Of a DNA stretch of 64,000 bases, positions 1-12,887 are shown one piece after another. The notes below the pieces were generated by a model that worked only from the letters and a program-made list of their open reading frames with translations, had not been told where the DNA came from and searched no databases. The stretch comes from Rhytidiadelphus loreus (lineage: Eukaryota; Streptophyta; Bryopsida; Hypnales; Hylocomiaceae): assembly GCA_947034895.1 (NCBI GenBank), contig OX344763.1, positions 17,825,001-17,889,000 on the forward strand, written 5' to 3'. Numbering within the stretch: the stretch's first letter is position 1; each line of letters starts with the position of its first letter. Both the position numbers and the translations under genes were made by a program.

Positions 1-249
1 TGGTTGCAGTAGCAAAGATGGAACTAGAATGCAATTGGTTTTAATAATCTTGTGCAACTGAAATGCAACTATCATGCGACTATAATGCAACTGAAATGCA
101 ACTAACATGCAACAATAGTGACTATGAGGTGTCCAGGGATGTCTTAGGTGAGCATTTGCAGTTGTTGCTAATTAGGCTACAACAAATTGTAACAGTGTTA
201 ACTTTAACTTCTTTCATGCACTTGCAGTAAATGGAAGGAGGATTGTCAA

Positions 250-957
250 ATGGATTCAAGCACCGCACCACTTGATGTGTGGATAAAAACGGTTGTTCGC
301 AACAGTGACATTAATGCACACAGTCTTGAAGATAGAGATAGGATATTATTATCCACAAAACCATCGCAAAAGGCACTTCGATATTCTCGTATGAAAGCTT
401 TTGGAAACCATTTCAGGGTGGATGACGACGCATCCAACCAATTGCAAACATACGATTGCGGGGTTGCATCTATGTTCCAAATTCCAGCTTCTGATCTTCG
501 AGATGTGTCAGGGCACTATGTTGGAGTACTAAAAGATATATTGAAATTAGACTACGGGTCTCTTAGCAACCCTGTGATATTAATGCGATGTGAATGAGTG
601 AAGAAAACAGACAATCGACGAAATACAACATACATTCGAAATGAGGCTGGTTTTCTTGTAGTGAACTTCCGCCACAAAATGCGTATGATGCTGGATCCTT
701 TCATATTTTCAAGCCAGGCAACCCAAGTGTTCTTTGCTAATGATGTAAGGAAAGAAGGTTGGAAAGTAGTATTGCATAAAGAAGCTTGTGCTCGACAACA
801 ATTTGTAGACACATCAGATGTATTCGTAAGTACTAATATACAAGCTTCTGGTTTAGCTACTCTAGAGGATGTGCCTCCTCTACCTACTGTTCCATCTTTG
901 GTTGGAGCTATAGAGTTATCTGCAGAGGATAGTCTCTTAGCATGTGCAAGATATTGA
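250..957 (+). pseudogene. CACTA TNP2-type transposase fragment (DUF4216-like region)
   Basis: Two frames in line (250-597 and 598-957) form one protein interrupted by a single TGA at 595-597. The text around it runs '...LSNPVILMRCE stop VKKTDNRR', and in the family that position is normally tryptophan, so TGG to TGA is likely. Recognisable family patterns are GHYVGVLKDILKLDYG, then DPFIFSSQATQVFFANDV and GWKVVLHKEA. This is the C-terminal region found in plant CACTA transposases. The N-terminal catalytic part is absent from the window. It lies in the same direction as, and about 1 kb from, the CACTA terminus at 1985. I see it as a dead transposase tail; family membership is recalled, not searched. 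Confidence 0.7.
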
Positions 958-1427
958 CACCATTTATTTCCAAGAAAATGGTGATTTTTAAGTTTGAAAG
1001 TTTCTTTGTATGTTGTATCTTTCATTTCAAATAGACTTAATGCATTAACGCATGCAATTGTCTGCCCTCTATTAAAGAAAAAGGCGAGTAGAAATGAAGT
1101 GAACCTTTAAAAATTATAGATGAATAATATTACAGAGGCATACTTATTTGGTCTTATGAAGTGTGCAGCTTGAATGGCTCTAAACCAGCTTCAAATACAA
1201 AAATCATAGATTGCATCTCATAGTGAACTCATAGTAAACTTACAATCACAATTGTCTAGCAAAGTAAGGATGCAACTACAACTCATATGAAATAAGTACT
1301 ATAGCATTTTGACTAAGAACTCTAACTGCCTTTGTTTTGTAATCAAACTATAGTCATTATGTTGTTGAATTTTAGTCAAATTGTAGCCAAAGTCTATTTG
1401 TTCTGTAGTAGAACCGTAGTTGTTTTT

Positions 1428-1700
1428 TAGTTGCATTGCAGTCTTCTTCTAGTTGCACTGTAGTCATTTTCTAGTTGTATTGCAATTGTTCTCTTGTTGC
1501 ATTTCAATCGTTTTTTAGTTGCACTATAGTCAATTTTCAGTCATGTTCTAGTTGCATTGCAATTGTTTTCTAGTTGCATTTGCATCGTTTTTTAGTTGCA
1601 TTGTAGTCGGGTTCTAGTTGTAGTATAGTTGATTCCTAGTTGCATTTGAGTCATTTTTGAATTGCTATGTTGCCGTTTTTAGTTGCAGTGTAGTAATTAG
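1428..1700. repeat. CACTA subterminal repeat cluster (ttctagttgcattg type)
   Basis: About ten imperfect copies of a 25-30 base unit built on 'tttctagttgcattgcagtc' occur here. They sit just inside the CACTA end. Such subterminal arrays are the usual binding sites of the element's second protein. Related gttgcaact repeats fill the small CACTA element at 48112-49063, which suggests one family. Confidence 0.6.
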
Positions 1701-1985
1701 TTTGTTTTCTGTAATCGGAGTGACTACATTTTTCCACGCTGGCCTCTATTTCGTGGATAGCTATCTACATGGACAACTGCGATGAATATTGGATGTAGAA
1801 TACCTCCTGTCTGTTCTTCTGTTACAGTATCGTAACCCTACTCTTCATTTTCCAACTACTTTGCGACTACAACTACATACACGTCAAATTTGGTGCAAAT
1901 ACAGAGGGCTACAGTCGCAGTATAGTTGTATAGGACACATAGTCGCATCTTAGTCGGTTGCAACGGACACGTTTTTCTTCTAGTG

Positions 1986-3833
1986 ACATGAATGAAATAT
2001 GAAAAATGCGGGTAAGGTAGGAAATCCATAAAGCTCCCATTTGAGGGTTGATAAATAATTTGAGAAGGTTAGACTTCTTGAAATATTGTTCAATCAATTT
2101 TCATTGAAAGACAAATGGAATTAGCATCTAACCTGAGTTGTTTCATGTTTTTTGGAGCTTTGTGGTTATGAATTTTTGAAGTTGAAATGTAGTGGTCACT
2201 AGAAGCATCCACCTCTTGAAATGTACAATATTTGTATATTGTTGGTGCAATGAGAAAGCTAAATGTACCTCTACGATAGAAAATGCCTTTTCTACCCTAA
2301 GGTAGTATGCTCTAAAAGTGACCATTTAAGGGCTGCTTTGCCTTTTTCATAGGCTTACGGAGACAAAATTATTTTTAGACCATTTTTCAAAGAAAGTAAA
2401 ATGGATGTGGAACCTAACACAAGTGATTTTGTATTTTTCCAAGCATTTTTGAATTACTTATAAATTCTCAAAGATTTAGGGCATAGGCACCTACTTGTGA
2501 CCATAGGTCTCCCAAAATCTGTTCACTTGCAACTTGTAAAGAGATATGAGGAAATTGGAGGTAATGATTGACTCTTGCAATAGAAAAATAAATTTTCCTT
2601 AATGCATTCAATTGCAAAAGTGGTCCATTTAAGGATCACCCCATCTCCATTCTTCACCCCAAAATACGGGGGTTTGAAGAAGATGGGCGCTTTTAGAACA
2701 TGCTACCTTATTCCAAATTTTTTGTGTAATACATCGTTCCCGGATTGATGATTCTCTTACAATAGACAATAGAGAGGTTTGAGTGTGCATAATATTGCAT
2801 AACTCCATATTACCACTTCCATATTGAGTGCCTTGGATGTGACATTAAAGAGGTAAACCAGGTTGAATATACCGGTACCCAGAGAGTACCTGCTCCTCCA
2901 CGACACGGTCAAGTTTTCTGTGGACCCCGTTTCAAGTTCCTCGGGGAAATTTTCCGACAGCTTCGGGCGCACGCACAAGACTTTGAAATTGCAACGAAAT
3001 TTTATATGGATGCTTTTGTACCAGCACAGATTCCGAAGCTTCAGTTTTATTCAGTTTCAAATTACGTTAAGCTATTGCAGGCCGGCTAATTCGGAATCTC
3101 TTTGAACCCGTGTTTGAGACATTCGGTAGGTTGCTTAGTTATTTCGTGAGATGGTGTTGCATCTGCGTGCGCTTCATAATTTATAAACCACGAGTTGTAT
3201 GCTGAATTTCAACGTATCAAGCAAGACGCAGTCAAAAGGGTAACCTGAAGGGCTTTGTGAAGTGTTTCGCTCTTTATACTTGGATTTAAAAAAACTTGAG
3301 ATGTGTTAGGGTTGTTAGGGTTGCAGCTCATCGATGGTACGATGATGCAATTGATGACAGCTTACTCGATTTCCGGGAATATTAGGAGCTATAGAATTTG
3401 ACAGCATGGAGCAAGAAATGGAGCAGTACTGCACGGACGAAAGCAACTACGAGTTGATTTGCGTTGATTATGAGCTTTAAACCATCTGTTGTTGGAATAT
3501 TTTATGCTAAGGATTGTCGGTATTTAGTTAGAGGTACCTAATTGTGACACATAGCTGTGTGTGACACCCTAAAATCTTACATATAGATTTTGAGACTGTA
3601 TAATACGGTAACATCAGAGTTTGTGTTGGTTTTTGGTCATTTATCAGTAAAACTTTGATTTCTTTTGCCTATAGTTCACAAATAACACATTCTTTGATGC
3701 ATTGGACTCCTCTTTGATTTGCTAGCAAGAGAATATAAATCTTGACTATACTTATAGTAGTAACTTCGCTTGAATTAGGTGTGGTAACATAAAGTTGGCG
3801 ACGGGGGTGATTCTTTGTGCTCCATGGACATAC
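1986..3833. other. Intergenic; probable promoter and 5' UTR of the TMEM245-like gene at its right side
   Basis: No coherent protein or repeat boundary was found. The short open frames here show no family pattern. The last several hundred bases before 3834 probably hold the promoter and leader of the downstream gene, but I could not identify a TATA box or a leader intron. Confidence 0.3.
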
Positions 3834-6800
3834 ATGGCAAAACCAAATGCAGACACAAGATCTGTCAAAATCAAGCGTGTTACTTTCGCAAATGTGAAGG
3901 CCAAGCGTGTTGTATTTCAAAATGGCAGTAGCGATGCAACAGAGTCTCAACAACGTGGTTACTCCTTCGCAAGCGGCAGTATCGATCCAAGCGTTGCACT
4001 TGCGAATGGCAGGAGGGATTCCAGTACAGCAGCTTCGGAGCAGCTCATATACCCGACGCCAATTTTATCGGCAAATGCCGATGTTCTTGTGGTCAGCCCT
4101 AATCCAGCTTTTGTTGCAAATGAGGAGCCTCTTGTGGTCAACTCTAATCCAGATTCTGAAGTGGTTGATCGTAATCTAGCTTCTGTTCCAAATGAAGAGG
4201 CTCACGTCAAGCATGATCGAGATTCGATGAATTTTCAATTAGCCATCTACATAGCCATGGCGCATTCGGGTCTGGTGCTGGCCATCGCCATTTGCTATGG
4301 CATGGGGCTGTTGCTGAAAGACTACTGGACTCCCATCCAGTGGGCGATCTTGATTTCCATGCCATTGCATCGAGTCCAAGGCGCTCTATTAGAATTTTGG
4401 ATGCGTCATTTAGAACGAGGATTAGTGGAAACCATTTTCGCAATACCTGCTGCATTACTCTCGGCGTTGCTCGAAACGGCACGTGATGTCCACTCAAAGG
4501 TTAGGTCACTCTTTGATGTGGCAGCTTTAACAGATGCCGGGGACGACGTCACATTCTCGAAGCTTTGTGACTGGCTTTTCTCTTTTGGGACTTGCACGTT
4601 ACTGTACGAGAATTTAGGTCTGGTGTACACCATGGCTGTTACCTGCGGTGCCTGTGCAATGTATTGGTCATTGAATAGTTTGCATTCCGTCGTGACTACG
4701 AGACTTGGAGACTTCGTTCATCAGGATCAAGGCCGTCGGGAGAGTGCTGCGAGAGTGTTGTACTTTACCAGGTATGAAAGCAACTGAATAATTATCCTTT
4801 GATGAAGTTCATTCTCTAATTGTTCTGACAAAGCAATCGTAAGGTAGAGAATCTTCTTTCCGTCACTTTATGCGTTATAACCAGCAAGAAGCTGTGTGCT
4901 TTAAGCTGCGGAGAGATCATTTCAGTACAAGAGCCGAACTTTGTTGAGGTCAAATTTCTATTATCAAGGATGTATTGCAATCATTCAAAGTGGGAGGTTG
5001 TAGACCACTGTTGAAGGGATTATGCCGACAACCCCATGTTCATTGAAAGATGAGTGGCCATAGACATTTAGGCTAGTCATGCTTACTCTCAACTTGCTAA
5101 TTGAGAGCCAACTTAGTGTATGAATAGATGAGCTGCTGTTGGTCACAGGGGGCTTGTACAAGAGATGGGATCAGGTCCCTGACGGCTTAGTATCCTTTAC
5201 CGGATCCTAATTGCTTTTGCAAAGCAACCATAATACTGAAGCTTGAAAGACTAGATATATGCAGGTGGAGTAACCGAGGGTTAGCACAAACACTAACAAG
5301 GAACCTGCCATCGTCGGTAGCACTTGGACTCATCGTCTCAATGACATTGGTTGTCGTAGGAGGCACAATTCTGTTTTCATTCAAAGTAGGTGTTGAAGCC
5401 AAGGATGCCGTCGTCGCCCTCAAGCTCAAAATGGAGAACAGCAAGTCTGAGGCGGGGATAGGGTTCTCGAATTGGCTAGAACCCAAATCAGTTGAGTCTC
5501 ACATGATGGCAGCCTATGCCACTGTGGTGCAGAAGGTAACTCAGTTTAACCCCTGAAGGACCAAATTTCATGGCTTTAAAAAGACCAATATGATGGTCAT
5601 TTTGTGAGCAACGTAGTTCATACAGGGTTAAATTCTCTTGACATTGTTGCTGGAGCGCATTGGAGCCCGTTTACTTGCCTTGATAATCATAAATGGAACT
5701 TGGCTGTAGGTGGACGAATATGCAGCGAGGAACAACATGACAGCCGTTGCGAACACTGCAAAGGAGTTCCTCAATGCAGTTGCTAGCAATGATACAACCG
5801 TTACTGCTGGAGGTTCAACAATCACCGAAAACTCCAGCTTTGGGGAGAGATTTATGACAATTTTTCATAATTTGAAAGTAAAGCGCTGCCTTCTTCACTT
5901 ATGCGATTAGTGTTTATCCTTGCTTCTATTATTAGTCAAGGTCAGAGCCAATACGATTCAACAATTTTTGCTTGTTAATTCACATTTTCTGTCACTATAT
6001 CATTGATTCTCTCTAGGCGTGCAATCAAATTCTCTTCGAGACCTGTTTCTGTGCTGATGTCGCTTTCCCAATTATGACTTTCCGGACGTCAGTTTACGAA
6101 CCTCCAAACCAGCTCCATTGAACGTTCTATTTGGGTGGGTGTATACAGGAAGAGTTTGAGAAGCGTGAGTTACGTCAAGCCATGAAGAACCTGGTCAAGA
6201 GCGGAGAAGGTTTCATGACAGGAAGCTTTTATGTTTTAGTGGTACTTGGAACGATTGTAGGGAACTTCATCAAGCAATTGATGGTGTTTGCATTTGTGCT
6301 TTTTTTTCTCATCACCTCCGAGACTGGCGGGGTGATGGAGCAAGCTCTAGAAGTGGTTCCTCTTTCAGAAGTGACCCGTCAGAAGTGTGCGACTGTATTG
6401 GACCGGACCATAAGCGCTGTGCTCTTGACCACTGGGAAGTTAATGCTCTTCCAGGTATTTCTGTTTCTCATCTCCACTATCCCTTGCATCTTTGATTAGT
6501 TATTGTACTTTGATAAGCCTGACCTCACATTGTGTGCTGCAAGTTTTTTCTGCTCTGTAAATAGAGGTCTTGTTTGTCCAGGCCTTGTTTACGTATCTCT
6601 TCTTCAGGTTCTTAAAAATCCACTTTCTCTACATGTCAACATGCGTTGCTTTGGTGCAAGGGATGATGCCCATTTTCCCGAACTGGATAGCGTCCCTGCC
6701 AGCGCTGCTGCAGTTTCTGGCAGACAGGAAATATGTGCGTGGACTGTCCACAACATTTATCTATAAGTCCGTGATGGACTATGGTTTTCGTAAGATCCAT

Positions 6801-7101
6801 GGGGTTGTTTCAAATTACACCCAGTATCTTACTGGTCTCAGCATCGCTGGAGGAATGGCTCTCTTCCAACCTGCAATCTGCGTAGGTTAAATTGTCTTCT
6901 TTGCAACGTCCCTCTTGTTGTACATATTATTGGAATGGATTTGTTCATGCATCTTGTTTTGTTATTTCTGCTGAGCTGAATTTGCTTGGAGTGCTGCAGG
7001 GCGTGATCATGGGTCCTTTAATATTGACCGTATTGATTACCATCAGAGACTTGTATTCTGAATTTGTATTGATGGTTTTCACAAATTACCAACGCATTTG
7101 A
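3834..7101 (+). CDS. TMEM245-like multi-pass membrane protein (plant C9orf5 family)
   Basis: Six exons join cleanly: 3834-4771, 5265-5535, 5710-5877, 6149-6454, 6582-6881, 7000-7101. All introns are GT-AG, and the 2085-base result encodes 694 residues. The start is the first in-frame ATG; upstream the frame opens only with TTG. The N-terminal ~130 residues are polar and probably disordered. Then come hydrophobic segments, beginning with a stretch containing DYWTPIQWAILISMPL, typical of this family. Further membrane segments include VALGLIVSMTLVVVGGTILF, a pair in exon 4 (FYVLVVLGTIVGNFI; MVFAFVLFFLI) and the last exon (GVIMGPLILTVLITI). The family is related to AI-2E-type transporters and its substrate is unsettled. 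Length is close to that of plant relatives. It is convergent with the thioredoxin-like gene. It looks intact and is one of two host genes here. Confidence 0.87.
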
Positions 7102-7788
7102 AGAAGTTGACATGTGGATTCATCAAATTTGGAGTTGTAGAAAGGGAAGATTAACCCAGCGAAAATTATTTGAGAAGCTCGATGCTAGCTCGGTGGCATA
7201 GTAGCTCAGTCCTTTAGGTCCCACGACCTGTTTTCTGTAGAAGGTATATTTCGTACAGCATACATTATAAAAAAAACCCATATATTTAACTGTACTGTAC
7301 AGATTGCTATTTTATCCAGTCCCAATGGTGCACATTTTTGTGATACATCAAATGGTCATGTTGTTTAGTAGACAAAAGATAACCACCTTTCGCTGATATC
7401 AACATTAACCATCTCATGTGTAGACTCACAGCGAAAGCACAAAACATCAATTTCATTATATTTACGGAAATTCACAACATTCGCACTCTTCCAGACACGG
7501 GTTTGAAAGTATACCAGTCCTAGATTTCAGAGCTTCGTGCAGTTCAATGTCAGCTCAATCATGGCGCATTGACACAAACCCTATCTCAACATTTGCCTCA
7601 ACAAAGTCAGCAGTGGCCATCAACAACACCTACTTCACCATTAGTCCTGAACTTTACATGCTTGAGATTCATATAAACAACATGCAAGCAATACATGAGG
7701 CCAAATTACAAGCAAACCAGTAGAATGCTACAATGGAGAGCTGTTTCTGACCTACAAGATATCGCTCATCTAATCAACCTGAATTTGA
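7102..7788. other. Convergent 3' intergenic region
   Basis: This 690-base gap lies between two genes that face each other and should hold both 3' UTRs. AT-rich stretches around 7260-7330 could serve polyadenylation, but no clear signal was fixed. Nothing else was recognised. Confidence 0.4.
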
Positions 7789-9234
7789 TCATGAATCAGA
7801 AGAATTCTCAGTACCAGAAATGTCACTAGATGGAATCTCAGAAAGGGGCACTCGTTTCAGGGCTCCCCGAATAGGTCTCATGCTCTCCAACAAATATGAT
7901 AACCCTTTCAACACATGTACTCGGCTGTAAGGAACTCCAGTCTTGGCTAGTGCTGTTCCTTGTGAGTCCAAAAGCACAAAGCATGGGACATAGTTTATCT
8001 CGTACAAAGAAGCCTGTCCACAACCATTGAAACGATTTCAGTATCTCGAGAAAAATTAGTTTCTGAAAATGACATTCCCTTTGGCATAACAATATGCCGG
8101 CCTGCAACCTCTATTTGCCGTGTACGAAACCAAGCAAACTCTAGGCTTGCATCAAACAGAAGATGCTTTGCCATATGTTAGTCAGGTATTCCTAAATTTT
8201 TATGTACAACATTTCCACATTATTTTGTCAACATCGACAAGTTCTTACCATCGAAGTAACGGCTAGCCACAGCTGATTATGAACGTGAGGAAGATTAGCA
8301 ACAAGAAGTCGGTGAAAATGTGTAAGGGCGTGTTGAAATAATTTGTTGCCACAAAATAGTTCTGATGCTAAGGAAGCAACACCCAAAAGAGACCCTGGCC
8401 CAAAAGCAAACTCTACTAAATCTCAGGTACAATGTAAATATTGATTATGAGAATGTCCACGTAGAGTCTGGGGTTGTTTTTGGCACACCTATAGGTCAGA
8501 CATTGAAAATTCATAACTTATTCACATAGTGCCCAAATAATACATGTTAAAATGTGCTGGAATCGTTTTTCAATTGCTGACAAGACCATAACAGTTGCTC
8601 AGTTGCTCAGTTGCTTATACGGTCATATGCTAAAATGTGTTGGAATCGTCTTTCAAATGCTAGCAAGACCATAACAAATGCTCAATTATTAACAGTCACT
8701 TCGAGGTGTTGTTACCTTATTCAATTCAAGGCCTCTAACACACTTTCAACCATTGAGAAAGGGAGGCCAACATACCTCAGGAAGCCACTTCTTGTTTTCC
8801 ACATCCGCCATCACAATTCGCAACCAATCCCCCTCCCTCCGCTCCACATCTTCGATCACTTTCAACAGGGACTGGCATAGCGTACACCGGGGAGAATAAA
8901 ACTCGAGCAATGTGGCTTTCTGCCTTCCAGCCAGCACAATCGCCAAGGCGCGCTCCTCGGCGTCGCCCTGTTCTTCAGCGGACAACCTACGCGACTCTTT
9001 CTTTTGCGTCATCCACTGTCCAAACCTGGCTGTCAAATTCGCCTTAAACAGCCGGGGTTCACTCTCCGAAACCCTAATTCTCGTTGTGTCCGAGAATTGG
9101 TGGAAAACTTGTTGACCTAATGAGTGCAGGGGCTTGAACGGCCACGGCAATTGGAGCTTGAAGTCATCGCAAGGGCCTTGACACCATTGTAGACCTGGCC
9201 ACGATGGCCGGTTCTTCAATCCATTGTCCCGCAT
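7789..9234 (-). CDS. Thioredoxin-fold protein with CTLC active-site-like motif
   Basis: Two exons on the minus strand, 9234-8776 and 8013-7789, join in frame across a GT-AG intron (...[15 protein letters not shown]...). They give 227 residues. The start is the ATG at 9234; an in-frame stop lies upstream at 9289-9291 and no earlier ATG exists. The thioredoxin-like fold is seen in [18 protein letters not shown], where CTLC replaces the usual CGPC, followed by [17 protein letters not shown]. After the splice, [13 protein letters not shown] holds the cis-proline position before the strand. The N-terminal ~100 residues have no fold signature and could include an organelle-targeting sequence, which I cannot prove. 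Redox activity is plausible because both cysteines are present, but the substrate is unknown. The gene appears intact. Confidence 0.78.
8544..8690. repeat. Tandem duplication of ~60-80 bases within the thioredoxin-like gene intron
   Basis: The text 'aaaatgtgctggaatcg...gacaagaccataacagttgctca' is repeated about 80 bases later as 'aaaatgtgttggaatcg...agcaagaccataacaaatgctca'. Both copies lie in the intron (8014-8775) and do not touch its splice sites. Confidence 0.65.
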
Positions 9235-10365
9235 CTTCGACAAGAAGAGAGATTCTCTTCTTGGCTGCAATCGAGCTCTAAATCCAGCTCAGAACAGATT
9301 ACCTCTTGGCACAAAAAAAAAGTTAATTGCTTGCTATAGGACACAGCAATCATCCCCATGGGCTGTTACACTTGGTCATCTCCGTCGCGGGGATGGTGCC
9401 AACACTGGGCCAGCGGGTTGCTCTACTAGCTCCGGGGAATGAGAACATTGAAACCCTAAACCTTAAACCCTAATTTCGAATCCATAAGAGTAACATTCTC
9501 GAACCCCAAAGAATCAAAATGTCCGACTAACGTAGGGACACCCAGGTGCCTAAATGTGCTACTTGAAGAGATGATCACAATGTGTACATCTAGTAAATCA
9601 ATATGTACCTGAAATTGAAGAACTAGTTGAAATCTTCAATCACTTGTTAGTGAAAAAATATAGAAATATTATGTCTAATTATAGAAATGGTTTGCAGTGG
9701 TTGTTTGGGATGACCTTACCTTAGAGTCCATTTTCATTGGGGGGGGGCGGAACTCAAGGCATCTAGGTTGACCATAGGTAGAGAGGAGGGAAACATCTAA
9801 AATCTTAACGTAGGGTACAATTGGGAAAGCAAGCTCCGGTCTAGGGTCCATGAATGTTTTCAACTTTTGCAAAGTTGGAGGATAGAGGTTTAGACTTGAA
9901 CTCCTCTAGCACCCCCAATGGAAATGGGCTCTTACATTGTTTATCTCATGATCATTTTCAACTAACATCTCCTATCAAATATTATATTTTTTTCCCCTAA
10001 AAATAAGGTTCAAAATAAATAAAAGTATACAACAATTTTTTTATTCTATTCAAAAAATAAAATTTAAATGATTTCCCATAAAAATTAGGCATCTATTTTT
10101 AGAAATAGTTTTCACTAACCTTGACCTCTTGTGTATGATAGTGAAGGTGCAATAATATTGTCATTAATTTCATTTTATTTTGGTAGAATTTAGATGAATA
10201 TAATAGTATCTTAGTCTACACTAAGATAAATAGTCCATTGTCCAATTGTGAATCTTAGTTTTTAGACCCAATTTTACCCTATTGCATTCTAATGTAGTGA
10301 AAAACATATAGAACAAGGATTCATATTATGACAACTCAATATGGAGTTGGATTTGAAAGGGTTGG
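9235..10365. other. 5' flank of the thioredoxin-like gene and AT-rich intergenic DNA
   Basis: The stretch next to 9234 should hold the promoter of the minus-strand gene. At about 9452-9475 there is a short run of telomere-like aaccctaaac text, common in plant promoters. From 9600 onward the DNA is AT-rich without recognisable coding content and leads to the target site of the first solo LTR. Confidence 0.35.
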
Positions 10366-11689
10366 GAGATTGTGGGCGCTTATTTACCCACCCTTGGTAA
10401 ATCGGCGAACACAATCAGGTTCTAATCCTATAGTAGTTTCTTACTCTAATGGGTGTCTAAGCGTCAATCCATTGTGCCTTCCAAGCAATGGATCTTTTTT
10501 GCTAATCCTCTAATTGTGACTCTCTAATCGTGGTTCTAAATGACTCTTATGTTGACTATTTTGCTATGTTATGTTTTGTGTTTCTTATTTCTAAAGTTCA
10601 CTCTATTGTCCTAAGGTAGAAGATCATCTCATGCCATTTCTAAAAACCTAAGACTCGTTCAAATTGGACTCTCCAATAACCCGCTATGGGCAGATGAAGT
10701 ATTGGTTGCTTGGCTATCAAACTTCATCCATGGTTTTCTTTAGGCTCCTAATTCCAATTGAAGGCGAAATTTGACCTACGGACCTGACTCTAAAGGTTCT
10801 AACTAAATCCTAAGTTTCAACTTGGTTGGATGAACACTTTCAAGTTTCATCCGTTTTGGGCTTGAAACTTCATCCACCAATATCTCGGTCGTTTTAACTC
10901 TGATTTCTACGTGTCTTATGTTTTTGAAAACCTCTCGGGGTCTACTCTAAGCCTATTCAATCAAATCTGAACTGACTTTGGACCTAGCGACATTTAGCTC
11001 TCGGCCTACCTACGGCCTTGGCCCCTACGCAGTTGGAATGTTGGGGGGATAGTTAGGAGTTTACCCCGGTGTGGAAGTCCATGCCCAAACTTGTCAAGTT
11101 CCCCCCTTCCTCCATGGTGAGCGGTGAAGATGCACCCCCCCAAGTTAGCGAGAGTAGGCCTTTATCTTTGTGGTCAAAAGATAAGCCTTCTTCCTCGAAG
11201 GGAATTCTCTTTACCTTCCTTCCTCTTTTTCCTCAATCCACGTGTCCCATTAAGAGGGGTGGTTGGGGGTGTCCTTTATTTGCTTAGAAAGTCAGATTGT
11301 CGGTTAATTACCACTTACGTCTGGAAGAAAATACTGTGCGCATAAGATTACCCTAATGGTGGAAGGGATTCTCCCCTTATCTCTACCAAGGCCTTTCCCC
11401 CCTATCTAACTCCTCCTTTCTCTATCCTTCCTTCATTCGGAGGTGAGTGCTTTGAGGTTGTGGTGGAGACGTTGACGTTGATGTGGTATTGTGGTGTTGT
11501 TGTTGGCGCTTGGTAAGCTTCATGGTGCCTTGGTCTTGTTTAGCCTCCTTGTACCCCCTAGGTTAGGACTCCGGTTTCTATGTGACTTTGTCTACTCTAC
11601 TTCTTCTTACTATTTCTCCCCCTACTAGTTAATTTCCACCCCCTAGCTTAGTTGTAGCCAACCTCTCTTTGAGCAAGACTGGATCCCAA

Positions 11690-12125
11690 CCTTCCCGAAC
11701 TAGACTGAACCCCTCCCCTCGAGTTGGACCGGACCCCTCCCTCCTCGAGCTGGACTGGACCTCCCTCCCGAACTGGACTAAACCCCTCCCCCCAAGCAGA
11801 CTGGACCCTCCCTCCCTCCCGAACTAGACTGAGCCCTTTCCCCCCGAGCTAGACTGAATCCCTTCCCTTCCCTGGACTGGCCCTCCCTCCCGAATTGGAC
11901 TGAATCCCTCCTCCCGAGCGGATTAGACCCTTCCTTCCAAACTGGATTGAACTCCTCCCCCCGAGCGGACTGGGCCTCTTCTTCGAGCTGGACTAGACCC
12001 TTTCCCCGAGCTGGACTGACCCCTTCCCCGAGTTGGACTAGACCCCTTCCTTCGAGATGGACTGGACCCTCCCGAACTAGACTGGACCCCTCCCTCCCAA
12101 ACTGGACCCCTTCCTTCAGGACTAG
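11690..12125. repeat. Degenerate minisatellite in solo LTR A
   Basis: About twenty imperfect copies of a unit like 'gagctggactggacccctcc' occur here, roughly 20-30 bases each. The corresponding place in solo LTR B (27680-28020) holds a related array (ggccagttgggaagaggggg). The open frame seen across it (Trp-Thr-Arg-Pro rich) is a by-product of the repeat. Confidence 0.7.
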
Positions 12126-12880
12126 TTTTTTCTTCTAAATTCTAAACTTGGGCAAACAACAACAAAAAAGAATAAACAACACAAGGGATTCTTCTAATTA
12201 CAACCGACCCTATTTTGGATACTAAACTTTGGTCAGTCCCCAAAATGTTTTGGGAACTAAACTTTGGAACTAACCTAGGGGAAAGTGCAAAGCTTTGCCG
12301 TCAATTTGGTTTTAACACCAAATTTAGGACTATTTGTTTCCCCACAGGTTCAAAGCTTCGCTGTCTGGTGACTCTTTTAACACACAATTTAGAACTAGAA
12401 CTAGACCCAGAAAGGTGGAGTCTAGTTACCCCAAGGGGCACTACTCCACTCTTTTCCAACAAAAGACAAAAGACTTGGTTCAACGTAATGCAAGAGACTC
12501 GGATTAGTAGCAAACGCAAGAGAACACGAGGTTAGTGAATGGTAAGATGGTATAATCACTAAGTTATGGAACTAGAGGCCCCCCAAAACGGCATCGCCAA
12601 GGTACGGTGGAGGGTGGCTCTAGGGTTAGTACGAGACACACAAGAAGGACGGTTAAAGACACTTGGATGGAAATAAGGCTTCAAGGACTACACAAGAGTT
12701 ACCAAGGCAAGAAGGAAGGACCCCCTATGGACCTTGAACACTAAAAATGAAACAACAAAAAGGAGCAAAGTGCTCCAAAAACACCGTAGGGAGTTTTGGC
12801 AAACACCAAAACATAAAAAGAGGTCGGACCCACGGACCCAAAACAAGCATTGGGGGTGTTTTGGGAGGGAGAAGGGCCCC

Positions 12881-12887
12881 TTTTATA
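12881..12887 (-). promoter_or_regulatory. TATA box of solo LTR A
   Basis: TATAAAA on the minus strand is followed by ggggcccttctccctccc. The same TATA plus ggcccttc arrangement occurs at the matching place in LTR B (26827) and LTR C (36456). Conservation in three diverged copies supports a real LTR promoter. Confidence 0.65.

Larger units (their letters stand above)
1..1985 (+). mobile_element. CACTA (En/Spm) transposon, right-hand part, cut by the window edge
   Basis: The right end at 1985 reads, on the minus strand, CACTAGAAGAAAAACGTGTC, a classic CACTA terminus. The same terminus, slightly varied, closes the small element at 49063. Inside lie a broken transposase segment (250-957) and dense subterminal repeats built on gttgca (about 1400-1985). 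The first 245 bases carry similar tgcaact repeats. The left end and the rest of the transposase are outside the window, so no target duplication can be checked. Confidence 0.75.

Noticed and set aside
2863..3105. 80-residue ORF upstream of the TMEM245-like gene
   Set aside because: Both strands are open here without protein-like pattern. It may be a leader region but not a coding gene.
5548..5635. A tiny piggyBac-type MITE in intron 2 of the TMEM245-like gene (TTAACCCCTGAAGGACCA ... CAGGGTTAA)
   Set aside because: The left side resembles the terminus at 41957, but the right side matches only a few bases and the interior shows no inverted repeat. It is probably chance or a very old remnant.
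9452..9475. Telomere repeat
   Set aside because: Only about three imperfect aaccctaa-type units occur, as commonly found in plant gene leaders.
11947..12138. Trp/Pro/Arg-rich small protein genes in LTR minisatellites (also 27670-28051 and 37755-38126)
   Set aside because: They are translations of degenerate GC-rich DNA repeats, with frames open on both strands.
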